The notes under the pieces: model-generated
Seen by the model: the letters and a program-made list of their open reading frames with translations, nothing else
Databases searched by the model: none
Told to the model about the DNA's origin: nothing
Shown here: piece by piece, positions 7,506 through 14,432 of the stretch
Numbering within the stretch: the first letter of the stretch is position 1
How the letters are laid out: each line of letters begins with the position of its first letter
Assembly (NCBI GenBank): GCA_964510955.1
Contig: CAZEDW010000008.1
Location: 1-64,000, forward strand
DNA length: 64,000 nucleotides
Reading direction: 5' to 3'
Source: JAFLCM01 sp964510955
GTDB lineage: Bacteria > Planctomycetota > Phycisphaerae > Phycisphaerales > UBA1924
Made by a program: the position numbers and the translations under genes

Positions 7506-8411
7506 ATGATCTCCGGGAACCCCAACAACCATGCCGTGGCGCTCACCGAGTCCAAGCCCGCCCCCGCCCCGCGCGATGCCGCCGGGTCCGCACCTCCCAC
7601 GCTGGAAGCCCCACCTCACGCATCGCCCCCACCACCATCTCCTCTCCCTCCCGACATCGCAGACGCCCTTCTCACCGCTTTTCTCTGCAGCGCCGAACCG
7701 CTCTCGGACATCTGCGCACGCCTCGACGTCACCCATGAAGAACTGCTCGCCTGGCACGACGATCCGCAAACGCAGGCCGCCCTCGACGCCCTCGACCGCA
7801 TCGCCCGTTCCCGCGCCGAGCGTCGCAAATCGTGGGCCGCCCCCGCCATGGTGGAGCACCTCATCCGCATCGCCGCGATCAGGGACTCAACCAAAGCCGA
7901 GACCGCCAGGAAGGCCGCCGCCGCCGTCCTCAGGAGCGACCGCAAAGCGCCGCCACCCACAACCTCCCCGTCCCAGCCACCGCCCAATCCTTCGGGCGCC
8001 GGGCCGGCGGGGCCGCAACAGCACCAGCCGCCGCAAGACCCCGATCAACCCCCGGAACCCAGCTGCTCCCAGCCCGCACCGACGATCGCCGCCGGCGCCG
8101 ATCTCGCATGCACACCCGGCGATGCGCACGCCAACGCCGAGCATCACCAACCCAGACGAGCCTCGCCCGCCGGCATGGCGCGCCGCCATCCGATCACGTC
8201 AGGCGACACCCCGTCCATCCCACCGCGTCACCACCCTGCGGCGCCGCGGGCGCCCGATGGCCCGGAACCTCAAGCCCCCGCAGCTTCGGTCTCAAAAACC
8301 AGGTGTGTGAGCGGCGCGGCCGCGATCAAACCACCGGGTCCACCGCCCGGATCCACTCGATCACCGAGCTCTGCGGCAGCGGGCTCACCCCGAGCTGCCG
8401 CAGCATGTTGA
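7506..8411 (+). CDS. Putative helix-turn-helix protein with Pro-rich tail
   Basis: I do not recognise the family. After a Pro/Ala-rich N-terminus, residues about 50-130 are predicted helical and include an HTH-like segment, L-S-D-I-C-A-R-L-D-V-T-H-E-E-L-L-A-W, resembling the DNA-binding part of small terminases or transposase-type regulators. A basic helix and A-E-T-A-R-K-A-A-A-A-V-L-R follow. The C-terminal half is Pro/Gln-rich low complexity. Codon third positions stay GC-rich to about base 8300. The last 86 bases run antisense over the 3' end of the dinB-family gene, so the true C-terminus is uncertain. A palindrome covers its likely promoter, which suggests autoregulation. Confidence 0.55.
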   Translation: MISGNPNNHAVALTESKPAPAPRDAAGSAPPTLEAPPHASPPPPSPLPPDIADALLTAFLCSAEPLSDICARLDVTHEELLAWHDDPQTQAALDALDRIARSRAERRKSWAAPAMVEHLIRIAAIRDSTKAETARKAAAAVLRSDRKAPPPTTSPSQPPPNPSGAGPAGPQQHQPPQDPDQPPEPSCSQPAPTIAAGADLACTPGDAHANAEHHQPRRASPAGMARRHPITSGDTPSIPPRHHPAAPRAPDGPEPQAPAASVSKTRCVSGAAAIKPPGPPPGSTRSPSSAAAGSPRAAAAC

Positions 8412-8820
8412 TGCACTGCGCCCGATGGTGGACGCCGTGGGTGAGGACCTGCATCAGCACGCCGCCGCGGGTGAACTTGTGGGCCTTGCCTTCGCGGATA
8501 CGGGTGACGACCGCGTCGAGTGCACCGGCCCGGGCCGCGTCATCGAACTCGGCGGCCACCTCGTCGAGCTTCATCAGGAGCTCGCCGGGCGTCCCCTTGA
8601 TCTCCGGCAGCCCGGGCACCGCCCCGTTGCCCTTGAGAACCTGCGTCCACACCCACATCGCCCCGATGATGTGGGCCAGGTTGTCGTGGAGCGAGCCCAG
8701 CCCGATCGGGAACTTCTGGTGAAACTGCTCAGGCGTCAGCTTGGCGCACGTATCGAGGACGTTGCGCGTCGCCCAGTGGTTGTGGGCGAGAAGTATGTCA
8801 AGGGGTTCGGACATCGCCAT
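8326..8820 (-). CDS. DinB-family protein
   Basis: This four-helix-bundle protein of the DinB/YfiT type has 164 residues. The expected metal-binding histidines are visible as A-H-N-H-W in helix 1, N-L-A-H-I-I-G in helix 2 and H-G-V-H-H-R-A-Q in helix 4. Members include thiol-dependent transferases and many proteins of unknown substrate, so the reaction cannot be named. AGGAG lies seven bases before the ATG. The 3' end overlaps the convergent HTH gene. Confidence 0.85.
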   Translation of the reverse strand: MAMSEPLDILLAHNHWATRNVLDTCAKLTPEQFHQKFPIGLGSLHDNLAHIIGAMWVWTQVLKGNGAVPGLPEIKGTPGELLMKLDEVAAEFDDAARAGALDAVVTRIREGKAHKFTRGGVLMQVLTHGVHHRAQCINMLRQLGVSPLPQSSVIEWIRAVDPVV

Positions 8821-8880
8821 GGCGTCGCTCCTTTGTGAGAGGGAACGCTAGGCCGCGATCTCTGCCGGTGCACCGCCGGA

Positions 8881-8930
8881 AAAGACCGCGGCCCTCGACG
8901 GATTCCAATCTGGAATCGGGCGAGGGCCGC
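8881..8930 (-). terminator. Stacked-stem terminator after the SnoaL-like gene
   Basis: A ten-base-pair outer stem (GCGGCCCTCG/CGAGGGCCGC) encloses a seven-base-pair inner stem (GATTCCA/TGGAATC). On the minus strand it is followed by GGTCTTTTCC, so it should terminate the upstream SnoaL-like gene before the dinB-family gene. Confidence 0.8.
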
Positions 8931-8977
8931 GCAGTTCTGACGGTTCACCTGCTGATCCCGCTGACCGGGAAAGGTGA

Positions 8978-9391
8978 CTACATGCCCATCCCGTAGAAAA
9001 ACTTCGCCTCCGTGATCTTCCCGCCCTTGACGGTGTAAAGGGCCTGCTCCTTCATGTTCATCCGCTGCCCGGCCATCGGGCCCTCGCTGCTGGTGCAGTC
9101 CATCTGCATCTCCACGATGAACTGGTCCCCGTTGACCAGCGGCTTGCCGCACGAAGCGCTATGGACCGTGGTCGTCTTGTTCCAGTGGTCGCACATCTGC
9201 AAGAGCGTGGCCTTGCCCTCGGTGATCCGTTTGTAGGGCGAACCCGGGCACTCCATCACTTCAACGTGCCGACAGTTGTCGGCGTACAGCTCCTTCATCG
9301 CCTGTTCATGTTTGCCGACGCTGCACAGCTCATACAGGCGGTCGGCGACGGTGTGGGTCTCGGTCCTGGGCGGTGTGAATGTGGTGCTCAT
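8978..9391 (-). CDS. SnoaL/NTF2-like protein
   Basis: The 137-residue protein begins with helices (A-D-R-L-Y-E-L-C and H-E-Q-A-M-K-E-L-Y-A) and ends in strands V-N-G-D-Q-F-I-V-E-M-Q-M-D and E-Q-A-L-Y-T-V-K-G-G-K-I, the cone-shaped SnoaL/NTF2 fold. Members are small-ligand isomerases, cyclases or binding proteins; the ligand is unknown. No Shine-Dalgarno is present; TAGCAT ends seven bases before the ATG, so the message may be leaderless. Confidence 0.8.
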   Translation of the reverse strand: MSTTFTPPRTETHTVADRLYELCSVGKHEQAMKELYADNCRHVEVMECPGSPYKRITEGKATLLQMCDHWNKTTTVHSASCGKPLVNGDQFIVEMQMDCTSSEGPMAGQRMNMKEQALYTVKGGKITEAKFFYGMGM

Positions 9392-9945
9392 GACGCAAAT
9401 GCTACCTCACGGGCTGCCGATTCGGGGTTGCAGTTCGTCAGATTCGCACGAAATTGTCTGGTTTTCTTGGGACAAAACGCCGGCGCATCTTTGACCGTCG
9501 CGCAAACAACAACCGTGCCTGGAATCCCCGGCCCCACCCAGGAGTTGTTCGCGCGGCGCCCGGTCCAGCTCTGGCAGTTCTGGCCGAACTTCGATAGCAG
9601 GATCACCAGGTCATTGGTGTTGACCACGCCGTCGCCATTGAGGTCGGTCAGCGCACACGCCCCGACGCTCACGCCGAAGTTGCCCAGGAGCCGCGTGAGG
9701 TCTCCGGTGTTGATGATGCCGCTCGCGTCAATATCCCCGGGACAGTTCGCACCCTGCTACTCGTACGCGCCCCTGTCGGCATAGGGGCTGAACGCGGCGC
9801 CGGCAACGCAGGGGTCATCGTGCTGGCCCGGGACCCTGGCGAGATCCAGGGCGATCACCTCGAAGCTGTCGCCGTCGCCGTCGGTGTCGGTGACGTCGAA
9901 CGGGAGGCGGGTGCCGTCACCGAACCAACGCGAGAACGGCCCCGG
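9388..9945 (-). pseudogene. Remnant of a secreted beta-helix/dockerin protein
   Basis: One reading frame preserves a typical C-terminus: D-T-D-G-D-G-D-S-F-E-V, then F-S-P-Y-A-D-R-G-A-Y-E (the closing motif of planctomycete parallel beta-helix proteins), then C-P-G-D-I-D-A-S-G and T-D-L-N-G-D-G-V-V-N-T-N-D-L-V. A TAG stop interrupts it directly after G-A-Y-E, where relatives would read an aromatic residue plus Q-G. The 5' part is missing: homology-like sequence stops at the terminator hairpin of the neighbouring gene. The frame also reads about 45 residues past the point where such proteins end (F-G-x-x-C). Truncation, nonsense codon and lost stop all point to decay. Confidence 0.75.
9399..9404 (-). 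promoter_or_regulatory. -10-like TAGCAT for a probable leaderless SnoaL-like gene
   Basis: TAGCAT lies seven bases before the ATG with no Shine-Dalgarno between. No -35 is recognisable. Confidence 0.45.
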
Positions 9946-9963
9946 GGCAGAACCCGGGGCCGT
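9936..9963 (-). terminator. Probable terminator of the PEP-CTERM gene
   Basis: ACGGCCCCGGG and CCCGGGGCCGT form an eleven-base-pair stem around a six-base loop, 35 bases after the stop of the minus-strand gene. The tail is TCTCGCGTT, which is poor in T, so efficiency is uncertain. Confidence 0.6.
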
Positions 9964-9998
9964 CGCGTGGAATTAGCGATTTGAGACGAGCATGGGCT

Positions 9999-10580
9999 TC
10001 AGCGGCGCCGCCGAACTCCCACAAACCCCGCCAGCGAGGCCAGCACGCCGACGCCCGGCCCGGGAACGACGGTCAGCGAGAAATCGTCCACATAGAACGC
10101 CGCGTTGTTGTCGTAGCCGTGGAATACCAGCCTCCAGTAGTCGCCAGCGGGAACCACGAAGTTGAAGCTGACCTGCTCCCAGCTCTCCAGCCCGGTGCCC
10201 ACGGGGCCATCGAAGAACGCCACGTCGGTCGGGACAGGGTCTGAGGTGTGCATGTAGCCGGCGAGAAGATCGTTCCCAACGCCATAGTTCAGCACCCAGA
10301 AGCTCAGTTCGTACTGCTGCCCGGGCACGAACGCGACGGCCTGGCTGAGATTGATGACGTCCGCTGCGGTGGAAAACTTGAACGAACGCTGGCCCGTGTG
10401 GGCGGCCTGCGTCGAATAGCCCGTGTCATCGCCGAGCGTGAAGATGTAGGCCCACGCGGTGTCGTCTTCGAAGCCCGCGTTGGTAAGGATGTTTCCCAAG
10501 GCCCCGGACGCCAGCCCGCCGAGGGCCGCAATGAGGGTCAGGGTGCGGACGGACGTGGTCGATCGATTCGGCTGGCTCAT
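9999..10580 (-). CDS. PEP-CTERM-like secreted protein
   Basis: This exported protein of 193 residues has a signal peptide (T-L-T-L-I-A-A-L-G-G-L-A-S-G-A-L-G) and a jelly-roll-like body (N-A-G-F-E-D-D near the start; Y-E-L-S-F-W-V-L-N; F-Y-V-D-D-F-S-L-T-V near the end), resembling carbohydrate-binding or DUF642-like modules. The tail V-V-P-G-P-G, a hydrophobic stretch and R-R-R-R is a PEP-CTERM-type sorting signal with P-G-P-G in place of P-E-P. AGGAG precedes the ATG. Exosortase would be expected to process the tail, but none is encoded here. Confidence 0.85.
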   Translation of the reverse strand: MSQPNRSTTSVRTLTLIAALGGLASGALGNILTNAGFEDDTAWAYIFTLGDDTGYSTQAAHTGQRSFKFSTAADVINLSQAVAFVPGQQYELSFWVLNYGVGNDLLAGYMHTSDPVPTDVAFFDGPVGTGLESWEQVSFNFVVPAGDYWRLVFHGYDNNAAFYVDDFSLTVVPGPGVGVLASLAGFVGVRRRR

Positions 10581-10795
10581 GGCGGTCTCTCCTGAACAGT
10601 GACAGGTGCGTGTGGCGCCGGTTACGGACCTGCCCGGCCCGACGCCTCGCCCCAGGGAGTGCCAACCAACCGCCGGTGTGACAGGCCGCTTGCACACATT
10701 TTTCCCGTTTGTTGGGTTCACCATTACGGCGGTCTGGCCAGCCTGGTACCGCTCGCGCTCGACGGCCCCGGCCCGCGAGCGGCCGTTCTCCTGTC

Positions 10796-13447
10796 TTACT
10801 TGTTCCGATACTTCGCCGCGTCCTCGGGGCGGCCCCACGCCTGGTACAGCTCCACCAGGCGCCGGTCGAACCTGGCCCGAATGTCATCCTGCTGCACTGA
10901 TTTCTCGGCGTACTGCTTGCGGCCCTCCAGGAGCATCTGCTCGGCTTCGGGGTAGCGCTTCAGGCCGATGTAGCAGATCGCGAGCACGAGTTCACCCATC
11001 GCAACCTTGTCAGACTCGCGCTGCGGCCCGCCGACGTACTCATCGAACACTGGTCGGAACAGGTCCAGACCCTCCTGAAACCTCCCGAGCTGACCGGCGT
11101 ACAGCGAAGTCATCGACAGCGCGCTCGCGAACACCACCCCGTTCCCCGGCGGCAGCAACGGGCGAAGCCCCTCAAGCACCCTGCGGTGCCACAGGGCGCT
11201 GTCCTCGACGCGCCCGGCGAGGTGCACGACCCCGGCGAGCTCGTACATCGTCTGATACCTCTCGAAGCTGTCTTTGCCAAGCTTTTTTTCCTGCAGGTCA
11301 ATCAGCGCCGTGAGCTGGGCGACGGCCTCGTCGACGTCGCCGCTGTACCCCGCGCTGCCCGCCAGCAGGCGCCGAGCGGTCATGGCCTGGGGAGACTCCA
11401 GTTCGCCGCGACGCTCGAACGACGCCACGACCTCCTTCATCACCTCGCGCGCCTCGGCGAAGCGGTGATTCCCGCCCAGGTACGCGGCGTAGTCCATCTC
11501 GACCGCCAGTCGCACCGGGTCGTCCATGGGCAGGACCCGCCGGGCCTGCTCCGTGGCGGCGCCCACCTCCGCGGCCGCCTCGGGCGAGTTGGCATCTCTC
11601 CAGCGCACCGACGCCAGCGCGTGGCGCACCCGGATCGTGGGCGCGGCCTCGGCGCCCAGGGCCGCGGATCGGATCTCCAGTGAGCGTGAAAGCTGGCGAT
11701 CCGCGTCCCGGGCCTGGTCCAGCGCGGTGTACACCATGCCGATCGATTCGCGAACATCGGCTTCCACCAGCGGCTGGTCCCGGAACTGCGCCTCGATCGT
11801 CCCCGCTGAGAGCCGGACCGCGTCGAGCATCTTCGCGTCCTTTCCGAGAATGCTCGGGTCGGCGGCGCCCATTACGCTCTGCAAAAACGCGTTCACGGCC
11901 TCGGCGCTGGCCCGGGCCTTCTCGGTCTCCTTCAGCTGCGCCGCCGTCGCCGCTTCCGCCGTCACGGCCCGATCTCGCTCGTGGGCGATGTTCACGATGT
12001 AACGCCACAGGCCGAACGAACCGAGCAACAACATGGCCGCGACAAGACCGACGACCGCGCGGTTGCGCCCGGCCCACATCGCGCCAGTGCGCACCACGCC
12101 GGCGGGGCGGGCCGACACCGGCCGCCCTTCGAGGTACGCCCGGAGGTCCGCGGCCAACGCCTCGGCAGAGAGATACCGCCCGGCAGGGTCGGCGGCCATC
12201 GCCTTGTCGCAAATCGCCGAGACGTCCTGCGGCAGGTCGGAGCGCTCCAGACCAATCGGGCGTAGCTTGGCGGCGCGCACCTGCTCGATGACGTCCCACG
12301 CCGCGTCGCGGCTGAACTTGCCCGACGGTTCGAACGGTAGCTTTCCGGTGAGGGCGAACCGCAGCGTCGCGCCCAGCGCATAGACGTCGCTGGCGGGGGT
12401 CGCCGGTTCGCCGCGCGCCTGCTCCGGGGCCATGAAAGCCGGTGTGCCCGTGACGCGACCGGCCCGAGCGACTGTCTCAGACGGTCCCGAGGCGCCCTCG
12501 GCCGGCCCGGTCATCGGACCGGCGAGCAGCGACAGCCCGAAGTCGCTGAGCATCGGGCGACCAGAACCGGTGACCAGGATGTTCGAAGGCTTGATGTCGC
12601 GATGGACGATACCGCGGGCGTGAGCGGCGGCGGCCCCGCCGCAGACCAGCGCCATTACCCGGCACGCTTCGCGCACGGACAGGCCTCCGCCTCCCAGGTC
12701 GGCCACCACCGCGGACAACGACCTCCCGGGCTCCACCCGCTTGGGGTCATCCCGGGTCGGCGCCGGATTGCCCGCCAACTGGGTGTCGATGTAGCAGCGG
12801 GCCGATCCGCCGAACTCGCCGGCGTCGTGCACCTTGACGACATTCTCGTGATCAATCGCGGCGGCGCTCTTGGCCTCACGCAGAACCGCGCTCAGGTTTG
12901 ACCCCCCCGCCCCCACCGACGGCAGCAGCTTCAGCGCGACATATCGCTCGAGCGTCGTGTCCCACGCCGACCAGACCTCACCAAACGTGCCGGCGCCGAG
13001 CCAACCGACCAGGCGGTACTTGCCCAGCGTGGCGCCCGGAAACAGCTCGGCGGCGTTCTCGCCGGGCAACGGCCCGGATGAACGCATCAGCGCGACCATC
13101 TCGACAACCGCCGATACCTCCTCGGAGAGCTCGGGGAACCGCCGGAGCATGTCGGCGAGCACCGCGTCGGAGGACTCGGCGACCCGGCACGAGCACTCAA
13201 GCATCAGCAGCGCACGGGCCAGCTCGGCGTCGCCGGCGTGGGCGGGGAGCGCCGTGCGGTAGTGCTCCAGCGTGTAAGGCAGTCCGCGCCGGGCCCGTTG
13301 TTCTGCGTCCTCGACCGCGGCGTCGATCACGCGGGCAAGGGAACGATCGGAGGTTGTTTCGATCAGCACCGCCAGATCGGGCTGCCTGCCGCGTTCCCAC
13401 GAGCGGGCGACAAGTTCGGCAAGGGTGTGCTGGGTGGAACCATCCAT
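10796..13447 (-). CDS. Membrane Ser/Thr protein kinase with TPR-like C-terminal region
   Basis: This protein of 883 residues has an N-terminal helical region (1-140), a Hanks-type kinase domain (about 144-440), a transmembrane helix (about 464-484) and a long helical TPR-like region. Catalytic elements are intact: G-A-G-T-F-G-E-V at 151-158, Lys173, Glu191, H-R-D-I-K-P-S-N at 282-289, D-F-G at 302-304 and A-P-E at 340-342. The C-terminal part resembles tetratricopeptide regions typical of planctomycete kinases. It is divergent from an ECF sigma gene, so it may phosphorylate or otherwise control that factor; this is inference from context. The start is close to the end of the conserved N-terminal helices. 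Confidence 0.92.
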   Translation of the reverse strand: MDGSTQHTLAELVARSWERGRQPDLAVLIETTSDRSLARVIDAAVEDAEQRARRGLPYTLEHYRTALPAHAGDAELARALLMLECSCRVAESSDAVLADMLRRFPELSEEVSAVVEMVALMRSSGPLPGENAAELFPGATLGKYRLVGWLGAGTFGEVWSAWDTTLERYVALKLLPSVGAGGSNLSAVLREAKSAAAIDHENVVKVHDAGEFGGSARCYIDTQLAGNPAPTRDDPKRVEPGRSLSAVVADLGGGGLSVREACRVMALVCGGAAAAHARGIVHRDIKPSNILVTGSGRPMLSDFGLSLLAGPMTGPAEGASGPSETVARAGRVTGTPAFMAPEQARGEPATPASDVYALGATLRFALTGKLPFEPSGKFSRDAAWDVIEQVRAAKLRPIGLERSDLPQDVSAICDKAMAADPAGRYLSAEALAADLRAYLEGRPVSARPAGVVRTGAMWAGRNRAVVGLVAAMLLLGSFGLWRYIVNIAHERDRAVTAEAATAAQLKETEKARASAEAVNAFLQSVMGAADPSILGKDAKMLDAVRLSAGTIEAQFRDQPLVEADVRESIGMVYTALDQARDADRQLSRSLEIRSAALGAEAAPTIRVRHALASVRWRDANSPEAAAEVGAATEQARRVLPMDDPVRLAVEMDYAAYLGGNHRFAEAREVMKEVVASFERRGELESPQAMTARRLLAGSAGYSGDVDEAVAQLTALIDLQEKKLGKDSFERYQTMYELAGVVHLAGRVEDSALWHRRVLEGLRPLLPPGNGVVFASALSMTSLYAGQLGRFQEGLDLFRPVFDEYVGGPQRESDKVAMGELVLAICYIGLKRYPEAEQMLLEGRKQYAEKSVQQDDIRARFDRRLVELYQAWGRPEDAAKYRNK

Positions 13448-13684
13448 GGTGGTGCAGTCTGCTCGGTCGTGGAGTGAACATCAAGAGCAGCCCCGCTCAG
13501 CGGCGACTACAAGTCCGCGTGCGGTCTCACGGGCCCAAACCCGGTGTCAACGCGACGGGACCGTGGTGGCAGCCCAATAACCCCGACCGGGACCTCCCGA
13601 ACGGGGGACACCACGAATAGTGCGCTGACATGACCCTTGTGACCGCGCCGGCGGAGATTCCGGAGGTATGCTGGTATCAACCCA

Positions 13685-14293
13685 ATGGCCCAGGCAAGCA
13701 AGCTCAGCGCCCTGCTGACCGACGCGTGCGGCCACGGCGACCCCGCCGCCCAGGAACGCGCCTTCGAGGAGGTTTTCCGCCTCCTCTCTATCTTCGTTCG
13801 TTCGTCAATGGGTGAGGCCCTGCGCCGGCACCGCGAATCCGTGGATGTGTGCCAGACCGTGGCGCGATCGCTGGTGGGCGACATGCGGGCGGGTAAGCTC
13901 TCGTTCCCCAACGAGGCGGCCCTCGTCGGCTACCTCCAGACCGTGGTGCGGACCAAGCTCGCGGAGTTGGCGCGCCGCGACCGCGCCCTGAAGCGCGGGG
14001 GGCCTGGCGCGGCGGGTGAGAGGCCGGCCCGTGCCGCGGTCGGCAGCATCAGCGAAGTCGCCGCCGGCGACCCAACAGCAAGCCAGCACGCGGACCTGGA
14101 CGAGCGCCTCGGGCGCGCCCTGGGCGGCATCACGCCTGAGGAAATGGAACTCATCCGGCTGCGGCGAACGGGCATGGATTGGGAACAGATCAGCGCGCAC
14201 ACTGGCAGGTCGTCCGCCGCGCTCCGCAAACAGTGGAGCCGGCTGGTCGAGCGGGCCGGGAGCGCGGCCGATTCGCTCGATGCGCCCGGCTAA
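13685..14293 (+). CDS. ECF-type RNA polymerase sigma factor
   Basis: This protein of 202 residues has sigma region 2 around E-S-V-D-V-C-Q-T-V and F-P-N-E-A-A-L-V-G-Y-L-Q-T-V-V, a variable linker, and region 4 with T-P-E-E-M-E-L-I-R-L-R-R-T-G-M-D-W and the HTH I-S-A-H-T-G-R-S-S-A-A-L-R-K-Q-W-S-R-L. The style matches planctomycete-specific ECF groups encoded next to Ser/Thr kinases. No anti-sigma gene is adjacent; the divergent kinase is the likely regulator. TATGCT and TATCAA occur 5-18 bases upstream and could be promoter elements. Confidence 0.85.
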   Translation: MAQASKLSALLTDACGHGDPAAQERAFEEVFRLLSIFVRSSMGEALRRHRESVDVCQTVARSLVGDMRAGKLSFPNEAALVGYLQTVVRTKLAELARRDRALKRGGPGAAGERPARAAVGSISEVAAGDPTASQHADLDERLGRALGGITPEEMELIRLRRTGMDWEQISAHTGRSSAALRKQWSRLVERAGSAADSLDAPG

Positions 14294-14432
14294 CCCGCCC
14301 GGAGGCCCATCCGGCCACACGGGCGCGGCGAACGCGCCGGAATACCTGAATGTCGCAATCACGGGGCGTGAGCGTTGCCGGTGGTTGACGCCGAAGGCGT
14401 GTCCTTTCGAGCTTCCACACAGGAGAACCATC

